Below, piece by piece: positions 1 to 7,345 of a DNA stretch of 64,000 bases. A program made the translations under genes and the position numbers. The notes under the pieces were generated by a model, which was given only the letters and a program-made list of their open reading frames with translations, searched no databases and had not been told where the DNA came from. How positions within the stretch are numbered: position 1 is the first letter of the stretch; every line of letters begins with the position of its first letter. This stretch comes from Streptomyces bungoensis (lineage in GTDB: Bacteria > Actinomycetota > Actinomycetes > Streptomycetales > Streptomycetaceae): NCBI RefSeq assembly GCF_001514215.1, contig NZ_KQ948853.1, positions 157,167 through 221,166 on the forward strand, read 5' to 3'.

Positions 1-646
1 TGAAGTCGGCGAGGGGATCGGCGGTGCCGCTTGTGCGGGGCGCGCGTGCCGCTTCGTGGTCAAGGATGGTTTTGATCCGTTGGGCGAGCTCATCGGCCCG
101 GCGTGTGATCTGGTCGATCGGCAGAGGGGACGCCCTGAGGGCGTCGACCTGACGGTTGATGCCGTTCAGTTCGACGCGCGCCTGGGGGCTGATGTGGAAA
201 AGCCGAGGAGTGGCCACGACGAACTGGTAGGCAGCCGAGAGGGTTTGGCAGTCGGGGCAGTGCTCGTTGACTGCTCGGCTGAGGTTGGTGGCGTTGATGC
301 GGCGTGCGTTGGCGCCGGCGGTGGTGACGATCTGGTAGGAGAGCGCGACGGAGCGGCAGGGGTTCTGGGGGCTGCATCCGGTGGAGACGGCGGTGGCGCG
401 GTTGTTGGCGGTGACGGCGATGGTCGGGCCGTATTCGTGGATGGCGAAGGAGATGTCGCTCTGGTTCACGTGGATCCTGTCGGCGTGGCTGTGGGCGGTG
501 TCGACCGCGACGGCGACGTGGGGGATGGAGCGGGTGGGGGTGGCGCGTGCCGTGCCGGCGACAGCGGTGACGGCCAGGCCGGCGGTGACGGCTGCGCCGA
601 GTCGGACGGCGGTCTTGGTGGGGGTGCGTGGTTTGCGGTGGTGCAC
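1..646 (-). CDS. Secreted cysteine-containing protein, C-terminus outside window
   Basis: I do not recognise the family. The reading frame starts at a GTG (646-644) preceded by an AGGAG ribosome site and stays open to the window edge, so only the first ~215 residues are visible. Residues 1-35 look like a signal peptide: a basic start (HHRKPRTPTKT), a hydrophobic core (LGAAVTAGLAVTAVAG) and an A-x-A type end (TARA). The mature part has a CSPQNPC motif and a CPDC pair, which could form disulfides or bind metal, followed by a helical, charged C-terminal part. It starts 37 bases after the M50 protease stop on the same strand, so the two are very probably co-transcribed and may act together outside the membrane. 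Export is well supported; function is unknown. Confidence 0.7.
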   Translation of the reverse strand, partial: MHHRKPRTPTKTAVRLGAAVTAGLAVTAVAGTARATPTRSIPHVAVAVDTAHSHADRIHVNQSDISFAIHEYGPTIAVTANNRATAVSTGCSPQNPCRSVALSYQIVTTAGANARRINATNLSRAVNEHCPDCQTLSAAYQFVVATPRLFHISPQARVELNGINRQVDALRASPLPIDQITRRADELAQRIKTILDHEAARAPRTSGTADPLADF

Positions 647-682
647 GGTCTTCTCCTGTGTGAGGGATGGGGTGAGGTGGTG

Positions 683-2578
683 TCAGGGCTGAGTCGGATT
701 CGACGGCGTGGTCGCTGGGGGTGAGGGCGAGGTGGAGGGAGGCTGCGAGGGCGAGGAACTCTGCGAGGGGGATGGGGCGCTGGAGTGGCTGGGGGACGGG
801 TCGGGTGTGGGGTGGGTGGGGGTGGTGTCAGGCGGTGTGGTGGGGCCGGGGGTGGGCGGTGGCGGCGTGGCCTGGGGTGTGCCGGTGGGGGTGTGCTGGT
901 CGCTGGTGGTCGGGTGGGGGAGTCCTGCGGGGTGTCGGTGAACGGGGGTGGCGGCAGGGGGCGGCTGGGTGGGTGGGTGTGGTGTTGTGTCGTGTGGGGG
1001 GGTGGGGTGGGAGGCGTGGGTGGGCGTGGGGGGTTGGAGGGCGGGGGTGACGGGGGCTGCTTTGGGGAGGGGCGCGGGCGTGAGGCCTTGGGTCCAGGCG
1101 GTGGCGAGGACGGCGCAGCCTGCGGTGGCGGTGGCGGCGAGTACCAGGCGTAGCAGGGGTTTGCCCTGGGTCGCTCTGGTGGTGGCGCGCCAGAGGCGTG
1201 CGGTGAGGCGTGCGGTGAGGTAGGTGCCTCCCGCCATGGGGCATAGCAGCATGAGGATGCCGATCACTGCGACCAGTCCGGCCGCCGTGTGCCCGTTGGT
1301 GAACGCGGCTATGGTTCCGAGGGTTTGGTCGTGCAGGGCGCGGGCGGCGGTGGTGAGCAGGCGGGGCAGGTTCCACAGGGCGTAGGCGGCTTCGGCGAGC
1401 AGCAACGGAACCATGGTCAGGACCCACAGGGTGACGATGGTGCGTGCGGAGCGTTTGAGGTCGGCGACCTCGGCGGCGGCGCGGTGGTGTCCGGGGAGCA
1501 GGCTGAGCAGGATCGGTTTGACCTTGCCGTACAGGTCGGGGACGCCGGCGAGGTCGCCGAGGATGTAGTAGCCGTCCAGGCGTACGGCGGGCATGAGTTG
1601 TTCGAGGACTTCGAAGTGGGCGAGATAGACCGCGGCGAGCAGAAAGGGCTGGCCGGTGAGGAGGTAGAGGGCGGTGAGGGCCAGCATGAAGATGACGTTG
1701 AAGTAGACGCCGCCCAGTCCGGTGCGCAGGCGGCCGGCTCTACCGATCCGGTACACGTCGGTGACGTCGGTGTACATGGAGGGCCAGATCAGGTAGATGC
1801 CGCATCCGATCTTCCCGGGCACCGCCCCGCTGTACCGGCAGGCGGAGGCGTGCCCGAACTCGTGGAAGAGGAGGGAGGCTACGGTCAGGAGGAAGATGAT
1901 CAGCGTCCACACGGGCTGTTCGAGTACCTGCAGGACGGCTGTCATGGCTCCATGGACGGCGAAGAGCCAGACGTCCATGACGAAGGCGCCCGCCAGCGTC
2001 AGTGCCACCACCGGGGGGTGGTGCAGCCAGGCGAGGGCGGCGGCGATGCGGGCCACCTGTCTCTCGTGGAAGATCACTGTGTGGCTGCGCAGGGCGAGCA
2101 GCAGATCGGAGCGGGGGGCGGTGATGTCGCCGGGGTGTTCTCCTGGCGGGACGGTGATCCCGAGCGGGGTGAGCTTGTGCTCCACGAGGTGGAGGATGTT
2201 GTCGGTGGTGACTTCGGCCCCGTAGCGGGCGCTGACGCGGTGGGAGATCGTCTCCGTGTCGCGGACGCCGTCGATGCTTGCCACGACGAGGTAGAGCAGG
2301 CGCGACATCTGGATGACCTGCCCGTCGCCGCGGCGGACGAGGTACCGGCGTTCGGTGAAGCCCGATCCCTGGTATTCGCCCAGGGTTTGCAGGCCCGGGC
2401 TCGGTTGCGGGACGGGCGTGATGTTCAGGGCCGCGGGGGCGTGGACCGTCGTGGCAGGATCCGGTTGCGCGTGCTCGTCGAACGCATGGCTGGCGGCCGC
2501 CTGCCCGGGAACGGGTCCGGGGTGGGGAGGGTGGGCCTGAAGCGTGGTGCGGCTGGCGTGGTCTTCGGACGCCGGCAT
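683..2578 (-). CDS. M50-type membrane zinc metalloprotease with PqqD-like N-terminus and Pro-rich tail
   Basis: A 631-residue integral membrane protein. The ATG at 2578 has an AGGAG site just upstream; the longer open frame to 2863 reads as non-coding. Residues ~70-145 resemble a PqqD/RRE-like winged-helix segment (RRYLVRRGDGQVIQMSRL, a conserved Y-G-E-V turn), the kind of fold that binds peptide leaders. After the first membrane helices comes HEFGH (239-243), the zinc-ligand and catalytic motif of site-2-protease-like enzymes, and LDGYYILGD (334-342) supplies the third-ligand Asp. About six to seven membrane segments lie between 190 and 495. Residues ~500-631 are an extracellular-looking Pro/Thr/Ser-rich tail. 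It is downstream of the 70-residue peptide gene and 37 bases upstream of the secreted protein. This family is often called peptide zinc metalloprotease; cleavage or export of the neighbouring peptide is inference. Confidence 0.85.
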   Translation of the reverse strand: MPASEDHASRTTLQAHPPHPGPVPGQAAASHAFDEHAQPDPATTVHAPAALNITPVPQPSPGLQTLGEYQGSGFTERRYLVRRGDGQVIQMSRLLYLVVASIDGVRDTETISHRVSARYGAEVTTDNILHLVEHKLTPLGITVPPGEHPGDITAPRSDLLLALRSHTVIFHERQVARIAAALAWLHHPPVVALTLAGAFVMDVWLFAVHGAMTAVLQVLEQPVWTLIIFLLTVASLLFHEFGHASACRYSGAVPGKIGCGIYLIWPSMYTDVTDVYRIGRAGRLRTGLGGVYFNVIFMLALTALYLLTGQPFLLAAVYLAHFEVLEQLMPAVRLDGYYILGDLAGVPDLYGKVKPILLSLLPGHHRAAAEVADLKRSARTIVTLWVLTMVPLLLAEAAYALWNLPRLLTTAARALHDQTLGTIAAFTNGHTAAGLVAVIGILMLLCPMAGGTYLTARLTARLWRATTRATQGKPLLRLVLAATATAGCAVLATAWTQGLTPAPLPKAAPVTPALQPPTPTHASHPTPPHDTTPHPPTQPPPAATPVHRHPAGLPHPTTSDQHTPTGTPQATPPPPTPGPTTPPDTTPTHPTPDPSPSHSSAPSPSQSSSPSQPPSTSPSPPATTPSNPTQP

Positions 2579-2974
2579 GGTGATCTCCTGGACGCATTTG
2601 ACGGTCCGACACAGGTGCGCGATGCGCGGTGGATGCCGATGGGGCGTTCGGGCGCATCCCGGCGGCGGTCCCGAAGAGTGACGACCGCTCGAGGTGGTCA
2701 CGGTCGGTGGGCGCGTGGTGGAGCGGGCGCCGCGCGGTGAGGGAGCGGCGGTCCCCGCCTGGACGGCTCGATCACTCGCGGGCCGGTGCGGTCGAACGCC
2801 GACCAGTGGCGTCCTGAGCCGACTCCCGCCCCCGTGGGACCGGATGACGCACCGTGGGGGCAAGCGGGCGAGGCGCGGTGCGGCAAGCCGGCCGAGGCCG
2901 CGCTGCAGATCGTCGTGAGGTGGGCCGGGCAGGCCTGGACTCGTATGCCGGTACGGCTCTGCCCGGCCCGTGCA
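2579..2974. other. Intergenic region between peptide gene and M50 protease gene
   Basis: No convincing gene lies in these 396 bases. The end next to the peptide gene holds a strong hairpin (2922-2969, listed separately). The protease gene therefore probably has its own promoter here or depends on read-through; I cannot pick a clear promoter. Confidence 0.5.
2922..2969 (-). terminator. Hairpin terminator of the first peptide gene
   Basis: Perfect 11-base arms, GGGCCGGGCAG (2922-2932) and CTGCCCGGCCC (2959-2969), begin 5 bases after the peptide stop codon. There is no T-tract, as is usual in Streptomyces. The second peptide gene has a hairpin in the same place, which supports a shared transcription-unit design. 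Confidence 0.7.
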
Positions 2975-3187
2975 CTACTGCTGCACGCTGATGCTCTGCG
3001 TGGCCTCGGACTGGGCCACCGCATACGGCGAGCACTGGTTCAGCGCAGCCGACTCGTTGTGCGCGTCGACGTGCGCGATCTTCTTCGTGACGGTGGTCAT
3101 CTTGGCGAAGTTGAACGAGAACTTGCCGAGTGCCTCACGCCGCGGCAGCAGTTCCGCGGTCTCGGTCTCGAGCTGGTCCATGTTCAT
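2975..3187 (-). CDS. 70-residue peptide, copy 1 (putative precursor peptide)
   Basis: A 70-residue protein starting at the ATG at 3187 behind an AAAGGA site. It has no signal peptide. The N-terminal third is acidic and leader-like, with an ELLP-x-REALGKFSF stretch (residues 12-25). The middle is basic (K-M-T-T-V-T-K-K) and the C-terminal half is small and polar, containing one Cys (residue 52) and ending ISVQQ. A paralog at 10603-10815 matches at 57 of 70 positions, and its counterpart to the Cys is Tyr, so thioether chemistry on that residue cannot be a shared feature. Differences are scattered and conservative, so both copies look like real, selected genes. It precedes a peptide-type M50 protease with a PqqD-like segment, suggesting a processed or exported peptide. 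I cannot assign a named RiPP class. Confidence 0.8.
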   Translation of the reverse strand: MNMDQLETETAELLPRREALGKFSFNFAKMTTVTKKIAHVDAHNESAALNQCSPYAVAQSEATQSISVQQ

Positions 3188-4071
3188 GGAGGAGTCCTTT
3201 CATCCTTCGAGTGGTTGGTGAAACCCGACGAGTTCCGGTGCGTCGCCCCGGGACGTCGTGGCCGCCTCTGCGGTCTCGTCCCGGGCCTGCCGGCGCGTTC
3301 GGGCTGACAGTGAGCGAGCAGCAGGCTGTCTGCGCTCCCCGCGCCGGCAGGACCGGTGGACGGGAGGAAGTCCCTCCTCGGCGGCCCGGCCATGCGGAAA
3401 CCCGGCCGTCGAGTCGGGGAACGGCGGATCTGGGGGAGGTCCGCCCCAACCGTCCGACGACTCCGAACAGTTCGTCCGGAGGGTCTGGACAGTAGCCGAA
3501 GCCAAAAGAAAAGTGCAAACACACTAAATGCGACATTCGTTCAAAGTCGCACTGCTGTTTCGGGTGGGACCGGGACCGTCCGCGCCCGCGCGGCACCGCG
3601 GTGCCGCGCGGGCCACCGGCCGGGGGTACCGGCCGGACGTGGTTGAGGGGTCTGCAGCCGGCGCCTCGCACCACCGGGCCGCGGTGCGCCATGGGGTCGT
3701 GAACGGCCGTGCGGGCGGCGTACCGGGAGAGTCGTGGCGGCCTCCGAAGACGCCCGGCGCCGGGCGTCTTCGGTGTTCCGGCCGGCCCCGGCCCACGGTC
3801 CCGCAACGCTTCACCCTGCGCAGATGGCTCCGCAGGCGAGCCGTCCACCACCGCTGGGCCAACGGGAGATTGCCGCTTCAACCTCTTGCTGGATGACGGG
3901 GTCTGCCGGCAGGACCGCCTGACGCCGCAGATCTCATCACGGCTCGTGACATCCCCGGGGCCGAGCAGCCCCACGCGATCAAGTGGTCCCATGGTGTGCT
4001 TCGCCGGGAAGGACCGGCCGCCGTACCCAAAGAAGGGGGAGGAGGACGTGTTCGCCGGCTTCACGCCGGAC
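3188..4071. other. Gene-free upstream region of peptide gene 1
   Basis: No frame here looks like a real gene. It holds the conserved regulatory blocks at 3462-3480 and 3513-3543, and a perfect 30-base palindrome at 3744-3773 (CCGAAGACGCCCGGC and its complement) that resembles a terminator but has no gene ending beside it; the nearest is the minus-strand gene ending at 4072, 300 bases upstream of it. Confidence 0.5.
3462..3480. promoter_or_regulatory. Operator-like imperfect palindrome upstream of peptide gene 1
   Basis: TCCGAACAGTTCGTCCGGA is an imperfect version of the perfect palindrome TCCGGACGA-T-TCGTCCGGA found at 11056-11074 upstream of the paralog. Fifty-one bases farther from the gene lies GTGCAAAC (3513-3520), and 18 bases on CGACATTCGTTCA (3531-3543). 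The second copy has the same elements with spacings of 50 and 18. Read in gene direction the last two form a TGAAC, 18-base gap, GTTT arrangement that could be an alternative-sigma promoter; this is inference. Confidence 0.55.
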
Positions 4072-4419
4072 TCAGTTGACGATCAGTCGGTAGACCGTCA
4101 ACTCGTCTCCTTCGATACGGACATGGAAGTCCGGGTGGCCCGTGCCGAGTATCGGAACGGCGTTGTTGACGGTCGTGAGTTCCGCGGCGCTGAGAACGGC
4201 GGCAGCAGCTTTCATCATGTCGGTGATCGTCTTCTGCGGTACCTGCCGCAGTGAGTCGCCGGAAAGCAGGACCACCGCCTCGCCGGTGCTGCTGCGCACG
4301 ACAGCGGTCGTGGGGGCTCCACGTACGACAAGCACCTGTACACCCCTCTCGGCGTGGCCCTTTTCGACCCGCTCGATATGGCACGGCAGGAGGATATTCC
4401 CCGCTCTTCCGGTGACCAT
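4072..4419 (-). CDS. Conserved-looking hypothetical protein (~115 residues)
   Basis: I do not recognise the family. From the ATG at 4419 the 115-residue product has an even mix of beta-like and helical segments (VQVLVVRGAPTTAVVRS, EAVVLLSGDSL, TDMMKAAAAVLSAAEL) and ends in a beta-rich stretch (DFHVRIEGDELTVYRLIVN), which reads like a genuine folded protein. No signal peptide or membrane segment is seen. The start is uncertain: there is no good ribosome site, and an in-frame ATG 60 bases upstream would add ~20 residues. It lies 215 bases downstream of an XRE-type regulator on the same strand and may be its partner, as DUF397-like small proteins are for other Streptomyces regulators, though I see no DUF397 signature. 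Confidence 0.6.
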   Translation of the reverse strand: MVTGRAGNILLPCHIERVEKGHAERGVQVLVVRGAPTTAVVRSSTGEAVVLLSGDSLRQVPQKTITDMMKAAAAVLSAAELTTVNNAVPILGTGHPDFHVRIEGDELTVYRLIVN

Positions 4420-4634
4420 GAACCATGGTGCAGGCACTGGATTCCGGGAAGATTCCGCCGAGCTTAGCGGGAGAGCCATCGCCGAGGGGGGAGGACCCGG
4501 AGGGCGTGCATGTGCTCGATTCGACGCCCCGCACTTCCTCCGCGCTGCTGACACGTCCCTCCTCGAGCGAGCAGTTCAGTCCCGACGACAAGCGTCCGGC
4601 GATACACGGGAGAGGGGCGCCGGTGGGAGCGGTG

Positions 4635-5132
4635 TCATCGGCGCGTGGCCCTCGCGCTCTGGCCCTCCCGCAAGATCCTGGATGTCGAGGCCGCATCGAT
4701 TTCCGCCTGGAGTGCGATCGCCTGAACGATGCTCCCGTTCAGGGTCCGGCGGATGATGGGGTCGGTGATTCTCCACGCCGTCATGGCCTCGTCCGGCGAG
4801 AGGGCCGCGTCCGGTTCGCGTCGTGGTGACTGAGGACCCCGCTGCTCGGGAATGAGACCGCTCTCCACCAGAACCCTCCGGTGATCGAGATTGAGGACGG
4901 TCGCCCACGTCGTCAACTGCGAGGACAGCGGCAACGTTTTGCCGTCCAGCGTCCGGCTGATGGTGGTCAGGCTCAGACCGGTCACGGCCGCCAGTTGCGC
5001 CCGGCCGCCCTGGCGTCGCCGGACGTCGTATCCGGCTGCCGTCGCGGCCTGGGTGAGATACGCACCGATCCGCTGCGCCTGAGCCTGCCGTCTGGCCCGG
5101 CTCTCATGGGGGGAATTCTCCGCACTCCGCAT
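4635..5132 (-). CDS. XRE-family DNA-binding regulator
   Basis: A 165-residue protein, start taken at the ATG at 5132. Residues ~15-75 form a helix-turn-helix of the Cro/C1 type: an RIGAYLTQAATAAGYDV helix, then AQLAAVTGLSLTTISRTLDG as turn and recognition helix, then a following helix with ATVLNLDHRRVLVESGLI, typical of Streptomyces XRE regulators. The C-terminal half is acidic and helical with no recognised sensor. There is no ribosome site before the ATG; instead TACTCT lies 6 bases upstream in gene direction (5144-5139), the position of a -10 element for a leaderless mRNA. It is divergent from another XRE gene at 5354, and the inverted repeat at 5145-5179 sits over its promoter, suggesting self-regulation. 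Confidence 0.8.
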   Translation of the reverse strand: MRSAENSPHESRARRQAQAQRIGAYLTQAATAAGYDVRRRQGGRAQLAAVTGLSLTTISRTLDGKTLPLSSQLTTWATVLNLDHRRVLVESGLIPEQRGPQSPRREPDAALSPDEAMTAWRITDPIIRRTLNGSIVQAIALQAEIDAASTSRILREGQSARATRR

Positions 5133-5138
5133 TGTCGG

Positions 5139-5179
5139 AGAGTAGCGTGCAAGCACATTGACACATGCCGGTTGCACGC
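5139..5179. promoter_or_regulatory. Promoter and inverted repeat between divergent XRE genes
   Basis: Perfect 8-base arms GCGTGCAA (5145-5152) and TTGCACGC (5172-5179) flank a 19-base spacer immediately upstream of a probable leaderless -10 element (TACTCT, 5144-5139 on the minus strand). A second dyad, GCAAC with GTTGC (5282-5299), lies nearer the plus-strand gene. Both are plausible XRE operators. Confidence 0.45.
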
Positions 5180-5353
5180 GTGCACCTTCGCAGGTCAAGA
5201 GCTAGATCGGCATTTCCGCAGGCCACATACCGGATCTCGTATTCGTGTGCGAATTAAAATACCCTTGCGTCAGTCGTAATCCGGCAACTTGCATATGTTG
5301 CGCGCGTGTGGGTCAGCCGCACGACTGCACGTTGCTGAGGGGGTCTTTTGACC

Positions 5354-5659
5354 ATGCTTCGCCTCCATATGGCCACGCTCCTGCTCAAGGCCAGGGAGCT
5401 GGGTGACGAAAGCGTCGCCGACATGGCACAGCGCACCGGGATCAGCAGGTCGACGCTCCACCGGCTCGCGACCGGAACGAAACAGCCCAGTCTGGCCACA
5501 CTCTGGACACTGCGGGACGCCTACAGCGTCCTGCTGGACGCGCTCGTCTACGACGATCCGCAGACGATGCAGACCGGCCTTTCGCAGCGCTGGCGTGTGC
5601 TCGACCCGGAGCGGCAACGCTTGCCGCACGGTGACCGGGACCGGCGCGCGGCCGACTGA
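5354..5659 (+). CDS. Small XRE-family regulator
   Basis: About 101 residues from the ATG at 5354, with a G-rich ribosome site (GAGGGGG) ~12 bases upstream. An in-frame TTG at 5348 and ATG at 5369 are alternatives. Residues ~20-65 form a helix-turn-helix: SVADMAQRTGISRSTLHRL is the turn and recognition helix, followed by ATLWTLRDAYSVLLDAL. The tail is short and basic, so this is little more than a DNA-binding domain. It is transcribed divergently from the XRE gene at 5132 and lies 115 bases upstream of a sigma factor gene, with which it may form an operon. Confidence 0.75.
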   Translation: MLRLHMATLLLKARELGDESVADMAQRTGISRSTLHRLATGTKQPSLATLWTLRDAYSVLLDALVYDDPQTMQTGLSQRWRVLDPERQRLPHGDRDRRAAD

Positions 5660-5774
5660 CGACCGGCCCGGCGCTCATCCCCCTCCGCGTCCTCAAGGCG
5701 GTCTTCGCACGCCACCGCCTCACGTTCCGCCGACAGCCCCACCTCTGCCTCTTTCCAACGACCGGGAGCACCCT

Positions 5775-6377
5775 TTGAACATCCAGGCTCACGACGCCAC
5801 CCTCGACGGCAGTGCCGACACCAGGGAATCGGCCCTCATCGCCCTCGCCCAGCAGGGCGATCACGAGGCCTTCGCCGAGCTGTACCGCATGCATCACGGT
5901 GTCATCGCCGCACTCGTCGCCCGGCGCGTCAGATCGAACACCGCCCTGGCCGAGGACCTCACCGCGGACGTCTTCATGAAGGCATGGGCGAAGATCCCCA
6001 CCTTCACGTGGAACGGTACGTCGATCCGTGCCTGGCTGTGCACCATCGCACGCCACGCGGTCGCTGACCACTTCAAGACCGCCACGACCCGCCACCTCAC
6101 CTTCGTCGGCCAGATCACCCAGGTGGGAGACGCCTGGGCCCCGGTGGTGAGCAACCCCGAAGAAACCGTTCTCTCCTCGCTCGCACTCGACGACCTCCGG
6201 CACGCCCTGTCCGAGATCACCCCCCGTCAGCAGGCCGTCATCCGGTTGCGGTTCCTGGGCGAGATGTCCGTCCGTGAGACCGCCCGCACCATGGGCACCA
6301 CTGACGGCGCCGTCAAGACGCTCCAATGGCGCGCGCTCGACTCCCTCCGCAAGGCCTACCTGGGGGCCGCGGCATGA
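5775..6377 (+). CDS. RNA polymerase sigma factor, sigma-70 family (ECF-like)
   Basis: 200 residues from the TTG at 5775, with GGGAG six bases upstream; the longer open frame from 5403 overlaps the preceding regulator. Region 2 covers residues ~25-95: GDHEAFAELYRMHH, then AEDLTADVFMKAW (the 2.2 core-binding helix), then AWLCTIARHAVADHFK (promoter melting). Region 4 is at ~140-195: EITPRQQAVIRLRFLGEMSVRETARTMG is the DNA-binding helix-turn-helix. There is no anti-sigma factor of the zinc-binding type next door. Its stop overlaps the ATG of the following unknown gene (ATGA), so the two are translationally coupled and that protein is a candidate partner. Its targets are unknown; the peptide-gene promoters are worth testing. 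Confidence 0.88.
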   Translation: MNIQAHDATLDGSADTRESALIALAQQGDHEAFAELYRMHHGVIAALVARRVRSNTALAEDLTADVFMKAWAKIPTFTWNGTSIRAWLCTIARHAVADHFKTATTRHLTFVGQITQVGDAWAPVVSNPEETVLSSLALDDLRHALSEITPRQQAVIRLRFLGEMSVRETARTMGTTDGAVKTLQWRALDSLRKAYLGAAA

Positions 6378-7345
6378 CCATCGCCGACGGCAGTGGGACG
6401 GACGTCGAGCGGGAACTCACCGCACGGCTCCGCGAACTCGCCCGCGTCTTCATCGCCGACCTGCAGGCACAGGGCCGCCTGGTGGAGACCGGCGGCGCCG
6501 ACACCCTCCAGGGGCTCGGACAACAGAACCTGGCGCGTCGTCGTCCGCCGGAGTCGGAACCCGCCGATCCCGAGGCCGGATCCACCGAGACCGATGCATC
6601 TCCCGCCACGGGCGCGACGCCCCCGTGGGAGCCGGTCACGACGCCCCACGCCGGCGGGGACACGCCTGGCCTGTTCACCACGCCCCGCCCGCCGCACATC
6701 CCCGGCGTGTCCGAGCCTCACCCCGCGAGCACCCACGAGCCCGACGCACCGGCCACCACGCCCGTCCCGGCCCAGCTGCCCGCTGCACTCGAACCGGCTC
6801 CCTCCCGGAGCGCCGGTGCCCAGGAGCCGCGCACGGATGTCGGCGGCCAGACGCAGCCACCGGCCGCCGTCGCGGCGGCCAGGCTGCGGTCCGAGAACAA
6901 CGACCGGCTCGAGGTCACCCGGATCACCTCGGATCACGAACGCGTCACCGTCCACATCCACGCTGTGTCCCTGGGGGACTGGGAGTACTGGCTGAACGAG
7001 ATCGGTGCACCCCTGAACGTGCCGACTCACCGCAGTGGATGGGCGCAGACCGCCATCGGGCACCTTGACGGTGTGGAGGTCCATCTGACCGCGGACGCCG
7101 TGCCCCGCCTCTTGGAGGAAGCGGCGCAGCTAGCCGCTGAACCCTTCCTTCTGTGGGGCCGCGTCTACGACCTCGCTGTCGGTTACATCGACCGCCTGGG
7201 GCAGATCTGGCATCACCACAGCCGGCGTGGAGAGGACGGCGTCCCCCTGTTCACCCTGGGCGGTTCCAGCGGCACGCTCCACCCGCTCCCCTGCATCGTG
7301 ATGGCCAACGGGCCCCTCACCCCCGTCGTCACCCCTGGAAACTGA
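6374..7345 (+). CDS. Unknown protein coupled to the sigma factor gene
   Basis: 323 residues; the ATG at 6374 overlaps the sigma factor stop codon by four bases. Residues 1-50 are helical and charged, ~55-170 are low-complexity Pro/Ala/Thr/Glu-rich linker, and ~175-323 are a compact domain beginning LRSENNDRLEVTRI with aromatic-rich segments (GDWEYWLNEI, FLLWGRVYDLAVGYIDRLG, IWHHHSRRG). No membrane helix, signal peptide or zinc motif is visible, so it is not a standard membrane or ZAS anti-sigma factor. Coupling suggests a shared pathway with the sigma factor, for example a soluble regulator, but I cannot name the domain. Confidence 0.75.
   Translation: MTIADGSGTDVERELTARLRELARVFIADLQAQGRLVETGGADTLQGLGQQNLARRRPPESEPADPEAGSTETDASPATGATPPWEPVTTPHAGGDTPGLFTTPRPPHIPGVSEPHPASTHEPDAPATTPVPAQLPAALEPAPSRSAGAQEPRTDVGGQTQPPAAVAAARLRSENNDRLEVTRITSDHERVTVHIHAVSLGDWEYWLNEIGAPLNVPTHRSGWAQTAIGHLDGVEVHLTADAVPRLLEEAAQLAAEPFLLWGRVYDLAVGYIDRLGQIWHHHSRRGEDGVPLFTLGGSSGTLHPLPCIVMANGPLTPVVTPGN

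Noticed and set aside
1289..2740. Plus-strand 483-residue open frame across the M50 gene
   Set aside because: It is the antisense shadow of the M50 protease: Gly/Val/Glu/Asp-rich with no domain, while the minus strand has clear catalytic motifs and membrane helices.
2975..3187. Lanthipeptide or thiopeptide precursor
   Set aside because: Only one Cys in copy 1 and none in copy 2, and no synthetase, cyclodehydratase or radical SAM gene nearby.
3524..4064. Several 100-300 residue frames upstream of peptide gene 1
   Set aside because: Arg/Pro/Ser-rich, overlapping on both strands with no domain or ribosome site; they reflect high GC only.
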